Source of the DNA: Fulvia fulva | Lineage: Eukaryota > Ascomycota > Dothideomycetes > Mycosphaerellales > Mycosphaerellaceae | Assembly (NCBI RefSeq): GCF_020509005.1 | Contig: NC_063014.1 | Coordinates: forward strand, 3,658,001 to 3,722,000 | DNA: 64,000 nt | Direction: 5' to 3' | Shown here: piece after piece, positions 45,258 to 56,641 of the stretch | How the letters are laid out: each line of letters begins with the position of its first letter | How positions within the stretch are numbered: position 1 is the first letter of the stretch | Notes under the pieces: model-generated | What the model was told of the DNA's origin: nothing | Databases searched by the model: none | The model's input: only the letters and a program-made list of their open reading frames with translations | Program-made: the position numbers and the translations under genes

Positions 45258-47468
45258 ATGCGCTTCCAGCACCATGTCACCCAGACGTTTCGCCGAATCG
45301 TTCGACACTACCCATTCCTCCGCAAACTATCCCTGACCACCACCATCTTGACCATCGTATGGTTCTACATAGTCTACAGTGGTGAACGGTCCACCTTCGA
45401 ATCGCACATCAAAGCATGCCACTGGGACAAGTGGGAAGAATGGCCGCACGATGCAACGCCGCATCATCTGCTCTTCGTGGCAGATCCGCAGCTGGTTGAC
45501 CCGCACACATATCCTGGTCGACCATGGCCATTGTCAAGTCTGACGGAGAAGTACACGGATCTGTACATGACAAGGAACTTCCGCTTGGCCAACGAGCAAC
45601 TCAATCCTGACTCGATCGTGTTCCTGGGAGATCTGTTCGATGGCGGAAGAGAGTGGACGCCAAAAAGAGCACGGATGTTGAAGTCATGGCAGAGAGACCA
45701 GCTTGTCAAGTTAGCCATCTTACGAGAGGGCGAGAGGGAAGGACAAAAGACTGCCTCTCCAGAGTTCGTGCCTGGCGAGAATGGGCGATGGGCAAAATAC
45801 GGCGACACCCAGTGGCAGTCTGAATACGATCGGTTTGGCAGGATATTCTTTGCAAAAGAGCAACTATACCCCAAAGTAGAACGGAACTTGGTGCCAACGT
45901 GGCTCATGGCAGAGGATCCGGTCAGTGTCGCGAACGGTGCGCCTTCTCCCGGCTGGCACGAGTATGCTATCGATGGCAGACATCGTGAAATCAAGACGAG
46001 CCTGCCTGGGAACCACGACTTGGGATTTGGCTCGGGTGTACAGTCGGCAGTGCGAGATCGCTTCCAGAGCCACTTTGGTGAAACGAATACCGTCTACGTA
46101 CTGGGCAACCACACATTCGTCAGCTTGGACGTGCCGTCACTCTCGTCATTTGATGAGTCTTCTCAAGAAGAGATGACCGTGGAGCGGCAGAACAAGTATT
46201 CGAACGTCTGGAAGCCGACGAATGACTTCTTGGACGGAGTGAACACGTCCGCGGCTAAAGTGGTGAGCCGACACCTCAACCAATACTACCCAGGAGCACA
46301 CCCAGGTGTTAAGACTTGGCATGGTGTCACTGCAACACAAGAGGAAAGCCTGCGTGGGAAAAGAGATGTGACTGCTTCTACGACCCAGAGTCCGAAGCTA
46401 CCAGTGGTCTTGCTATCGCACGTGCCACTCTTCCGCAAACCTGATACAGACTGTGGAAAGTTGCGCGAGAAAGGTAAGGCAATCACAGTTGCTCGGGGAT
46501 ATCAGTATCAGAATGTACTCACACCGACACTGTCCAACTTGATTACGAAGAAAGTGTCGAAGGCTGGTGACATCGAGCACATCTTCTCCGGCGATGATCA
46601 CGACTATTGTGAACTTACACATCGCTTCAATGTTGGTCGGTGGAACGAAGAGGAGAACAAAGAGCAAGTTGTCTTGAAGACCATCAGAGAGATCACAGTG
46701 AAGTCCTTCAGCTGGGCGATGGGTGTCAGAAGGCCTGGGTTTCAGCTCGTCAGTCTCTGGAATCCTGTTGACTCAACTGGCAAAACGGTCGGCACGCCGC
46801 TCCCAACAATCCAGAGCCATCTCTGCTTACTGCCAGATCAGCTCGGCTTATTCATCAACTATGCGATGCTCTTGGGATGGACTCTACTGCTTCTTGCTGT
46901 GCGTGCCATTGTCCTTGGTCTTCGCAAGCCAGTCGAAACGGATGACGATGCCGACGATGACTTCACCAGTAAGCTGGCTTTGCCACGCTATCAAGCTCGA
47001 TCCAGCTCCAAGACTCCCATGAACGGACACGCCAACGGGTATGCTAGCCCGAACAAAGACCAGAGCACTGGCGCAACAGGACGTCAACGAGCAAGCTCAA
47101 CCTCAATACAATCGAGCGGTAATTCCAACCAAAACCTTAGCGTCCAGCGTACCTATAACGCCAGAACACGGAGCGTCAGTCCGAATGTCACTGCTTCCAG
47201 TGCTTTGAATATGGGCGAAAGCTTCAATCCTGCGCCAGCCGGACCTCTAATTGACCGTGCTGGGTACTTCCCACAACTCCGGTGGCAAGACCCCAATGAC
47301 AGCGACGAAGAGTCGCACGTTGGTGACGACGACAAGGACGAGAAATGCAAACGGCGTACGAGGACACCGGGCAGGGCGAGAAGGGCCTTCAAGAAGTTTG
47401 TTGCTAGCCTCTTGATCGTTGCAGTGCCGGCTGGGCTCTTTTATGGTGTGATGATCAAGAATTTCTAG
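45258..47468 (+). CDS. Membrane metallophosphoesterase, Cdc1/Ted1 (PGAP5/MPPE1) family
   Basis: Predicted ER/Golgi enzyme of the family that removes an ethanolamine-phosphate side group from GPI anchors (yeast Cdc1 and Ted1, animal PGAP5). A single exon of 736 codons starts at ATG 45258. A membrane segment at about residues 25-41 (LTTTILTIVWFYIVY) is followed by the lumenal phosphatase domain. Metal-binding blocks are VADPQLVD (Asp76), GDLFDGGR (Asp125), GNHD (251-254), LSHVPLFR (His388) and SGDDHD (444-449). A second membrane segment lies at about residues 534-558, then a long Ser/Asn-rich tail with acidic and basic clusters, then a last hydrophobic stretch near the C terminus (ASLLIVAVPAGLFYGVM). 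All key residues are present. It is the only intact gene in the island between the two transposon clusters. Which of the two yeast paralogue activities it has is not decided by sequence alone. Confidence 0.92.
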   Translation: MRFQHHVTQTFRRIVRHYPFLRKLSLTTTILTIVWFYIVYSGERSTFESHIKACHWDKWEEWPHDATPHHLLFVADPQLVDPHTYPGRPWPLSSLTEKYTDLYMTRNFRLANEQLNPDSIVFLGDLFDGGREWTPKRARMLKSWQRDQLVKLAILREGEREGQKTASPEFVPGENGRWAKYGDTQWQSEYDRFGRIFFAKEQLYPKVERNLVPTWLMAEDPVSVANGAPSPGWHEYAIDGRHREIKTSLPGNHDLGFGSGVQSAVRDRFQSHFGETNTVYVLGNHTFVSLDVPSLSSFDESSQEEMTVERQNKYSNVWKPTNDFLDGVNTSAAKVVSRHLNQYYPGAHPGVKTWHGVTATQEESLRGKRDVTASTTQSPKLPVVLLSHVPLFRKPDTDCGKLREKGKAITVARGYQYQNVLTPTLSNLITKKVSKAGDIEHIFSGDDHDYCELTHRFNVGRWNEEENKEQVVLKTIREITVKSFSWAMGVRRPGFQLVSLWNPVDSTGKTVGTPLPTIQSHLCLLPDQLGLFINYAMLLGWTLLLLAVRAIVLGLRKPVETDDDADDDFTSKLALPRYQARSSSKTPMNGHANGYASPNKDQSTGATGRQRASSTSIQSSGNSNQNLSVQRTYNARTRSVSPNVTASSALNMGESFNPAPAGPLIDRAGYFPQLRWQDPNDSDEESHVGDDDKDEKCKRRTRTPGRARRAFKKFVASLLIVAVPAGLFYGVMIKNF

Positions 47469-47683
47469 GCTCATTCAAAGATCAATGAAACGTCTATCAT
47501 GACGTGTGGGTACGTGAGTGACTTACTGTCTCACAACCTGATCCCCCAGGCTCATCTCCCTTATCTGCATCACAGCGTCTGTTAGCATCGGAGTAACATC
47601 TTTAGCGTTCGCAGTGATTGCACCGGCCGATTCGCTATAATCCTGGTTTTCGCTGGGATAAGACGATTTGCACTAACAAAAAA

Positions 47684-48454
47684 CAGTGTAGTCCCCAAGC
47701 TAGCCAACTTAGCGTGGCTTGGCTTGCTTAGCTTAGCTTACAAGCCAAGCTAGTTGAATATTAATAAATAATTAAGTAAGCTAAGCTAAGCGAGCTAGTA
47801 ATAGCTAGCTTAATTTAGCTTAACTAGCTTAAATACTATCGCGATCCGAGTGTATATATAGGTAATAGCCTATTATCAAAACTTAAGGCCACGTACGCTA
47901 AGAATCAGGTGACTAATTAGTTACCTATAACGTACTTTACTACCGAGCGGGCTATACTACCGAGCGGGCTACTTTTACTAAGAACTATACTACTTCTATA
48001 GATATGGCTATATAACTACTATTATAGCGTATATTGTCTTTAAACGAGGCCAAACTGACCTTAGCTGTCTAGGCTACGAAACGCGACGCGACAATTACAA
48101 ATCGACTTGCTATAAAGGTATACGACGCGTCTTAAACTATACTAGGGTATCGATTAAATAGACGACCTCCTCCGGGTGACTATAAGCCTAATTCGAAGAA
48201 GCTTATAGAGCTAGAAGAGAGGGTAATACTTAAGGATATACTCGAGCTAGATCTTAGAGGTTTCCCGCTATTAAAGGCTAATATACGAGTAATAGCCGAT
48301 TTATTACTATAAGAGAAGGGTCTTAAGCCCGCTAGTCTTAATTAGATAGACAGGTTTATTAGGCGGTATCGTAAGCTAAAGGTTTATATAATACGTAGAT
48401 ATAATCGTTAGCGAGCCCTAATAGAAGATCTAGACGTTATCGAGAAGTAGTTTT
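47684..48454 (+). mobile_element. Fot1/pogo-like DNA transposon, left part (DNA-binding domain), RIP-mutated
   Basis: Coding sequence of the N-terminal helix-turn-helix is readable from about 48160 (RLPPPGDYKPNSKKLIELEE, then FPLLKANIRVIADLLL, then DRFIRRYRKL and ALIEDLDVIEK*F), like Tc5/CENP-B-type DNA-binding domains. Stops stand at Gln and Trp positions. Left of the coding part, 47700-47830 is full of AGCTTAGCTTA-type repeats on both strands that can pair with each other, probably sub-terminal repeats. The element start near 47684 (CAGTGTAGTCCCC) is tentative and no TA duplication was verified. The coding part stops inside the codons E-K-W-F at 48454, where the Ty3-B element begins; it resumes at 63220. 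Confidence 0.8.
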
Positions 48455-48615
48455 TAATATAGACAAGGCGTATAATAGGGCGTAAACGTATTAATACCTT
48501 AGAATCGAATAAGTTCTACAAAGAAGAGAAGATAAGAAAGTCGCGAAGCTACGATAAAGCAAACGTCGAGGTCGGGGTCTAGGGTCCGGGCGCGCTAGCG
48601 TACTAGTTTACGTAG
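48455..48615 (-). repeat. Ty3-B 3' LTR, outer piece
   Basis: 161 bp. With 56608-56641 it forms a 195-bp LTR equal in length to 63025-63219. The two halves were separated by insertion of Gypsy copy 2 at GTAG. Confidence 0.88.
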
Positions 48616-48950
48616 TGTTAACGAGCTAAGGGCCCCTTTGGACCCTGAAATTTGCGCGTCGAATCTCGTTAACCTTTAACGGTTGATTGCGTAGTAGGGG
48701 TGTATAGGGGTACTGCTGAGATATATATAGTTAGGAGGCGACCTTAGTAGGAAGCTAGGACTTTTGACGAGGAATCTCTCGATAAGGCAAAAATATAGGA
48801 ATCTAAAAATTTTAGATTTATTATCTTTTAGGACCACTATATATATATATATTTCACGGCCCGTAGACCGGTAAATATATACACCTACGCGTAAACTATC
48901 CTAAGGTCACTAGGCGCGCCCTTGCTTACTAGGGTAGTTAGTTGTCTATA
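48616..48950 (+). repeat. 5' LTR of Gypsy copy 2
   Basis: 335 bp, begins TGTTAACGAGC and ends GTCTATA. It differs from the 3' LTR at 56273-56603 mainly by CA/TG to TA type changes and by the length of a TA run near 48840. Confidence 0.92.
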
Positions 48951-49153
48951 TTTTAGTAGTTAATAAGGGGGGGTTTTAAGTATATACCCGGTAGTACCAT
49001 TAGCACATTTTAGCAAAATCAAGGTCAAGGTCGACTCGAAGTCGAAATCTTAAGGTATTAAGGCACCTAAGGTTAAGGCTCTTAGTAATAAGTAAAGTAT
49101 GTATAACGTCACGAGTAAGGTTACGGTTACGAATAAGGTCATAAGTTTCAGTT

Positions 49154-49351
49154 ATGTCTTTATCGAGGTTCGAGTCGTTTGCTAGTATTAGAGCTGGCCG
49201 AGAGTTACTAGAAAGTCTAACGAAGGCCTATAGGCCTTATAGGGAGGCCATAATCCCAGAAGGGATAGAAGACTTGGATAGCGACGAAGATAACACCCCG
49301 GAGGCTTTAGGCTCTAATAAGGGTAAGGAAAGAGTACGACGAAATGACTAA
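49154..49351 (+). pseudogene. N-terminal piece of Gypsy copy 2 gag (65-codon open stretch)
   Basis: Start of Gag, matching the stretch at 31287-31090 with four substitutions. It ends at TAA, after which the frame continues with many TAG codons. It is not an independent gene. Confidence 0.75.
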
Positions 49352-52300
49352 GAAGAGGATGACTTAAATAAGGGCACTATAACGTTAGGAATGCCCTATA
49401 GTCCGGATACGATAGCAGCCTTGTTTAGCCGTCTTACTAATACTATAGAAAATGTAGGACCTCGCTTCCCTACTCTAGGGAGTCCGGAAAACCCCCTCTT
49501 TACTAGTAGGAACGCTACTAAATTCTAGGAGAGGTTCAATAATCTTATAGACTAGTATCTACTAATACTATTAATTAAGAAAGACAACTTCTAGGGTCGA
49601 TTCGAGCGTAACTACGAGACTACTATCCGACGTTTAGTAATGAGGTTAGAGGGATAGTCAGTGAGGCGGAGTACCTTTAGGAGGTCCTTCTTAGCTAAAT
49701 TTTCGAGATTCGGTGCCTATTCGATGTTAGGAAGTCGAGAATATCTAGAAGAGATAGTCCGGGCCGAGTAAGGGAAAAGCCCCGAGGAACAGGATATAAA
49801 GGAGTTTATCCGTCTCTTCGTGGCCTCTAGTGACCTAATTGATCCCGAAGACCTCGATAATAGCTCCCGTAGCCGTCTTCTACTTCAGGGGCTCCTAGAG
49901 TCAGTTGCTAAGGCAGTTTATAAGAAATGTAGGCTCTATCCGAAGTAGCCTAAGAAGTTTTGGCGCTTTTAAAAGATACTAGACGAGGCGATAAGTATCG
50001 CTAATAGTAAAGAAGGATAGAAGGCCGTATATACGGACTTTCTACTTACTTTACCGTAGCTTTATCGGTCAGTTATAAAGCAGATGCCGCGCTTGATCCC
50101 TAAGATTAATATACTTAACAAACCGGCTATTTCCGCTACTATCGACGATGACCTTATTTAGAAAATAGCAGAAATGAGTATTCGGGCTTACTAACGAGGT
50201 CGCGCGGCGGAGGTTAGATCCTTTAACCCTAGCGAAAATCAAAGGTCTATATAACTAGAGAACCCCGATCGCGTGCCTAAACTATAGGTTTACTTAATAT
50301 AGCGCCTATAGTTATAGAACCGCGAATAGTCTAAAGCGCTTAATAGGTGCTATTACAACTATACTAGTACGGAACATTAGGCTAATAGGTGCCCCGCGAT
50401 GCTATTCCTTATCTTATAAGGGTATGTCTTTTTAGCGACGAACAACTAGTAGTACCTAGGAAAGAAGACCGATCTAAATCCCCCTAAGTTCAACTTCCGA
50501 CGGGACTATAGCAAACATAAGCTCCTTTATATGCTTCCGTAGCTTAAGGAACACTATAGCCCGATTCTATTTAATAAGGACATAAAAATCCCTACGCTTC
50601 GGAAATAATAGATAGGTCGAGATTATACTAGTGTCTTAAACGTAAAGCTTCCTAACTACTCTAAACCTCTACCTAATAACCGACACCTTATAGAATACGG
50701 CCCTTAAGATATTAGATCTAGGCAGCAACTAACGGCCGCTAGTAGTTACTAGATCTAGTTTGAGGAAGAAGAAGAACCGGCTCTATAAGGGTATAGGATT
50801 ATAAACTACGACGAGTTTAAAGTTAAGGCCTACCTAATCTAGAGTAACAAATCTCGAGGCAAAGCTCTAGTAGGAATTATAACAAGCCCGAATCCTCGAA
50901 CTAGGTCTAGTATATAGAAATTAAGGGTACGAGCCGAGGCCGCTAAAGCTATACGACAAGAACTCGAAGAGGAGATCCGGTAGGAAGAACTCGGTTAGTA
51001 GGAGGCGGAGATGATTAGAGACGCCGGTTCTAGGGCTAGTAGAAGCTAGTCAACGGTAGCGTTAGGGGAGACTCTTAGAAGGACACCTAAGTCTTAAGCT
51101 AAGTCAAGGCCTACGCCCTCGGAATAGCCGGTAGGGCCTATTAATACCCTATTCGTATAGCGTAAACGGCTATAGAATATAAAGACGATAAGGATTAATA
51201 ACTACGTCTAATAGTACGGTATAGGAGATAGGCCCGTTACTAAGGAGGAGGGAGTGACCTTTTAGATTGATCAAATCCTTTAGACTACGTTTCTAAACGT
51301 TAATGCCCGGGACTAGTTTCGGTATAGTCGCTAGTTTAAGACTGCCTTGTTTAGGAGAGTAGCAAATACCCCTAATCTATAGTCTAAGCTTACTACCGTC
51401 CGTAAGTTAGCTAGCTAAGAAGGGACTAAAGTCCGCACGAGTTATGTCGCTACCTATAAAGACGAGGAAGAAAGCGCTAATAAGGAAGTCTTTCGGGATA
51501 ATTATTAAGCTCGCTTTATAGGTATGTTCTTAACGGTATTATATAGTAAGGATGCTATCCCTACCGCCGAGTTATACGAAAACATTGAAAAGATCGGTCT
51601 CTCTAGTGTACTAGACGATTTTGTAATAGTACCTAGCTCTTAGGTAGTTACCGAGCTTAGGACTAGTAAAGGTTAGACTCGAGCCCTACTTAACGAGGGA
51701 TCTAAAGTCAACATTATTAGCCCGAGGATAGCACATAAGTTTAGCTTGCCTATCGCACCTAGCGCCTACTTGTCCTTTCGAGGAGCGGGTAGAAGAGCGA
51801 AGTTTAGGGGGGTAATTTTAAAGCTTAACACTTAGGTGTTTAGTATATACTACTAGATGGACATGTTTGTCTCCGCTAATCTAGATTCGCCTACGATCCT
51901 TAGCCGCCCTTAGTATAGAAAGGTACGACTAATAGGCCGTAACTACGACAATAGATTATAGGAGGGAATAATCGCTAGTAGGAAAGGTAAAAGTGTAATG
52001 TTCACGGCTATTATAGGTACTAACAAGTACAAAACTCTTTAAGAACTTCTATAGTCCTCGAAAAATGCGAACGCGGGTTGATTCACGGTAGTCAACCCGC
52101 TATAAGTATTAGAAGTCCGGTTTTGAAACAAGTCCGCTTTTCGAGTCTAGTCGGGGAGACCTTAGTAAATATATTCGGGGCGGAGTACTCTAATAATACG
52201 GCGCGTCGATATCGATAAGAAGGCATAACGAAGCTAAAGCCCAAGCCTATAGACACGACTGTCTTCGACTACTTTAAGAACTACCGCGGCCCCGTATTAT

Positions 52301-53061
52301 AATAAAGAGAAAATGTCCTCGACCTTAGCTCGTATTCGAAGGAATTACTAGGACTACTCGGGAACCGCTAATACTTAAGCGCTAAGGTGACTACTAACGC
52401 TCTAGGAGAGCAGGTCATTATAAATATATACTCCGTATAGGGCGACTAGTATACGGAGATCCTAAAATAGGGCCAGATTAATAGGTAGGCTTAGAAACGA
52501 GACGTAGGGTTATATAGACCCGGTATTAGAATGCCGTATATATTTACTATATATAAGCGTAAAGCTAACAACAAAAGACTTATTAACGCGAGCGTTTACG
52601 AGAGGCCTTAGTTAAAAGTAGATAGTGATATAGATTAGAAGCGGAAGGCCCTTCACTAGGAATCTCTAATACTAGTAGGGCAAGGCCCGTTCGATAGGAG
52701 GTATCTTATTAAAAAGTTCTCTAGTATCGAGCGCGGCTCGAGGATTATACCTAAAAGGCTTGCTAGTATTAAGGTTAGTATCGCTCTCTCGGCTAAGGAA
52801 AGACAAATGTTTAAAGAAATGCTCTTTATCCGAGAAGGTGTCCTAGCGTAGGATTTCAGCTATATACGGCAGATTAGACATAATGTTATACCTCCTTAGA
52901 AGATTATAACGATTACGTACAAACTGTAGTAGGCGCGGAACATTCGGTTACACCTAAGCTTACGAGCGATTATAGAATAGATAATCCGCGCTCGAATTAA
53001 GAATAGAATTCTTAAGTATAGTCAAGGTGCTTATACGAATGCTTAGTTCTTAGTAGCGAAG

Positions 53062-53316
53062 AAGGTCGAGCTAAACAGTAAAGCTATACTATATAGGTTG
53101 ATCAACTCCGCTATACTCTTAAACGAGGTGACGATAAGGGATACGAACATTCCTCTAGACACGGACGGGTTCTCGGAAGACTTTACTAGGTATAGAGTAG
53201 CCTCTTTAGTAGACTTGTTTTCGGGGTACGACCAAATCACGCTTAACGAAAGCAGCCGAGACTTAACGGCCTTTATAACGCCTCTTAGGCTTATACGGTA
53301 TATAACGTTACTATAG
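53062..53316 (+). pseudogene. Gypsy copy 2 reverse-transcriptase piece, longest open stretch of pol
   Basis: An open stretch starting before 53098 encodes LINSAILLNEVTIRDTNIPL and, further on, SLVDLFSGYDQITL, TAFITPLRLIRY. This is the N-terminal palm of a Ty3-type reverse transcriptase. It runs into TAG after YITLL, where Gln is expected (LQGATN), and the catalytic motif some 80 nt beyond reads FLND instead of FLDD. Confidence 0.75.
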
Positions 53317-56272
53317 GGTGCGACGAACTTAGTTACTTAGTTCGTACGGGTAGTAACTAAGGTGTTAATAGACTATATTTCTCACCGAGCAAAACTATTT
53401 CTTAACGATATCGGCGTAAAAGGTCCTACTAAGGACTATAGTGACGCTAAGGTAGAGCCTAGCCTTCGACGATAGGTCGTAGAACATATTACATCCCTTA
53501 ATCTTGTTCTTACGGACCTAGAGAGGGCCGGAGCGGTAGTCGTAGGGGAGAAGTCGTAGTGGCTTTATAAGACCCTAAAGATCGTAGGCTATATTACTAG
53601 CCCGAGCGGCCGCTATCTAGATCCTAAGGTAGTAGCTAAGATCTTAAACTAGCTAACCCTAAAGTACGTAAAGGACGTTCGAGTTTATATTAGGATCTAT
53701 GTTTACTTCCGGATTTAGGCCCCCTAGTTCGTAATCGTCGCTCGGCTAATATATAAGCTTTTAAGGAAGGACGTCGAGTTTATCTAGACTAAGAATAAGT
53801 AGTTCTCGAAAGAGAACCTAGTAAGATTCTTAGTAATAGAACTAGCGTTAGTAACTATCTCCTACGCCCTAGGAGCTAGTAGGATCTTCGTTTCTATTAA
53901 TACGAGTAGCATTAGGTAGGGTTGTGTAATATCGTAGGAATTACTAGATAATACTCGACAAAGACACCCGGTAAGGTATAAGAGCGGCACCTAGAACGTG
54001 AACGAGGCTAAGTACGATATAGGAAAGAGGGCGTGCCTCGGAGTACTAAAGGGCCTTAAGAAGGTGTAGCGCTACCTCGTAGGAGTAGACTTCATCCTCG
54101 AAGTTAATACTAAAACGCTAGTATAGTAGTTAAATCGGCTAGTATCCGACATTCTAAACTCTATAATAGTAAGGTAGGTTACTTAGATCCGGCTATTTAC
54201 CTTTAAAGTAAGGCATGTCGATAGGAAGAAGCACTCCGGACCGGATACACTGTCTCGTAAACCACCTATAGCTAAAGAGCTTACGGAACCTAACGATAAT
54301 ATTAATAAGATAATTGACGACAAATTCTTCCGTTACGCCGAGCTAGTTAAAACTTTCCCCGTTATTCTAGAGCGTGAACGACTCCTCGAAACCTAGTATA
54401 GTGACAATTCCGAGCTTATCGCTTATATTAGTATATCGAACACGACCGGAAGGGGTCACCCGGGCTAAGTATCGAAACCTCGTTAAGAAGAGCCCTCGGT
54501 ACTACTTAAGAGACAAGCTCTTGTTTTATTAGTAGCGAAGGCGTATACCGATATAGCTAGTAGTAGACGATAATAATGCTTAGAAAGAGATCGTAATGCA
54601 CTATTACGAAAGGTATAGTTACCGGAGTATAGAGCTAGTATATAATCTTATTACTAGCCGGTATTACTAGGAGGGCTACTTCTCCGACGTGTCGAATTAG
54701 GTAAGGACTTATACTCCTTATAACTTTCGCGAAGGTAACTAGAGAGTAGGGGAAATGTACTTATCGACTTAGTAGGTTATAGGAGAGAGGTAGTACTACG
54801 ATCCCGTCTAAGTATATAGAAACGGGTACTTACTTGTCGCCCGAGAAGCTCTAAGTAGGTAGATTAAGGCGAAGGTCGTACGGAAGCCTCTAAATTCGCG
54901 GGCGATTACTAAGTTCCTATACGAGATAGTATTTAGCCGGTATAGATACTACTATAAGATTGTGCTTAATAACGCTAGTATTAACGAAGGGGAGGTAGAG
55001 AGGATGCTTATTAGTATAGGTATTAAGCATATCCGGATCTTACCCTACTATCCGTAGTCAAATATAACTATAGAAGTAGGATATCGACCTGTTCTAGCTA
55101 CATTAGCTAAGCTCACTAAGAACACCTATAAGTCCTAGGAACGATAGATTACTACGGTGCTTTAGGCTAATAGAACCACGGTATCTAGAATTACGGGCAT
55201 AACGCCGGCGGAGGTTCTATATAGCTATCGTACTATTCTCCCGATCGAGGTAGAATACCCAATATAGGCGAACTATAAATAGGGATCTATTAGATTAACG
55301 GAGGAGCTATTAGCTATTCGGGCGCGTTAGTTATAGGTGCGGGACATAAGTCTTTAGGAGTTGTAGTTACGAAGAGTAAGGCTTCGTGCCCTAAGTAAGG
55401 AATACTTCGATACTAAACGTAGTATTAACTTCTAGGGGTTCTAGGTCGGAGATCTTATAGTCAAGTTCGACAAGCCGTATAAGGATGACCTATCTAGAAA
55501 GATTAAGTACCGCTAGCTTAGGCCGTATTATGTAGCTAAGGTGTACTCGGGGTTTAGTATATACGTCCTCGAAGAGCTTAATAGTACGAGGTTGAAGGGT
55601 ATATAAGCCCGAGAGAACCTCAAGCTAATCCTATAGTTAAGACCGGACCCGGAGCTTGATCTTCCTAACGCTAAAGACATTATAGCGCTAGAGGATAGGG
55701 TTAATATCGAGAATGTTGAAAAAGGCGATCTTCCGAATAAGAACAGACCTACTACGTCCGAATCTAACGACGAAGAGGATGACGATATACTTCTAATCGG
55801 TATTAATAGGGCTACTACACTTCCGGAACTAGAATCTAAGCCGACGAGACTATAGGTACGGCCTTATAACCTTACTACGGAGGAGATAGCCAAATTCACT
55901 AGGATTTAGATCAAAGGAGAGATAGGACTCTATTATTTCTTTTTTCTTAGACGTAAGGAGTTTACTTAGTGGTTTTAGTTTCTGACCTTAGTTTGACTAG
56001 CTTCTAGTTCTAGTACCTAGTTTCTAGCGTACTTGACCGATTTCTAGGCTATATCCTTGATTTGAGAGTAGGCTTACTACGAAGACTAGACTTTGACTTG
56101 GCCTCCTTAGCCCTTATAGAATGAACTTACGATCTCCTTAATAACTCTAGACTAACTACTTGACTAGACGCCGGACCCGCCTTCTTTACGTATAACTTAT
56201 AGGTATAGTTTCTTGGTCTATATTAGCGTAGCGGAGGTGAAACTAGGGATAGTTTCGTAATAGGGGAGGATA

Positions 56273-56603
56273 TATTAACGAGCTAAGGGCCCCTTTAGAC
56301 CCTGAAATTTGCGCGTCGAATCTCGTTAATCTTTAACGGTTAATTACGTAGTAGGGGTATATAGGGGTACTGCTAAGATATATATAGTTAGGAGGCGACC
56401 TTAGTAGGAAGCTAGGATTTTTTACGAGGAATCTCTCGATAAGGCGAAAATACGGGAATCTGAAAATTTTAGATTTATTATCTTTTAGGACTACTATATA
56501 TATATTTCACGGCCCGTAGACCGGCAAATATATACACCTACGCGCAAACTATCCCAAGGTCACTAGGCGCGCCCTTACTTACTAGGGTAGTTAGTCGTCT
56601 ATA
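56273..56603 (+). repeat. 3' LTR of Gypsy copy 2
   Basis: 331 bp, begins TATTAACGAGC and ends GTCTATA, followed by the GTAG duplication. The polypurine tract TAATAGGGGAGGA lies just upstream. Confidence 0.92.
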
Positions 56604-56607
56604 GTAG

Positions 56608-56641
56608 TACTAAGTATAGTCTTACGAGGTGAACCGTAACA
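56608..56641 (-). repeat. Ty3-B 3' LTR, inner piece
   Basis: 34 bp ending (in element orientation, beginning) TGTTACGGTTCACC, next to the polypurine tract. It completes the LTR piece at 48455-48615. Confidence 0.85.

Larger units (their letters stand above)
48616..56603 (+). mobile_element. Ty3/Gypsy LTR retrotransposon, copy 2 (7988 bp), inside the Ty3-B LTR; target duplication GTAG
   Basis: LTRs lie at 48616-48950 and 56273-56603. GTAG at 48612-48615 and 56604-56607 flanks it. The uninterrupted target survives in the other Ty3-B LTR (TCACGTAGTACTAAG near 63177), which gives the empty site. On the plus strand: gag from 49154, reverse transcriptase about 52900-53700 (SLVDLFSGYDQITL, then the catalytic block FLND at 53398-53409), RNase H, integrase about 54840-55330, polypurine tract AATAGGGGAGGA. 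Stops are at former Trp/Gln codons. It is almost the same sequence as copy 1 in opposite orientation. Confidence 0.94.
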
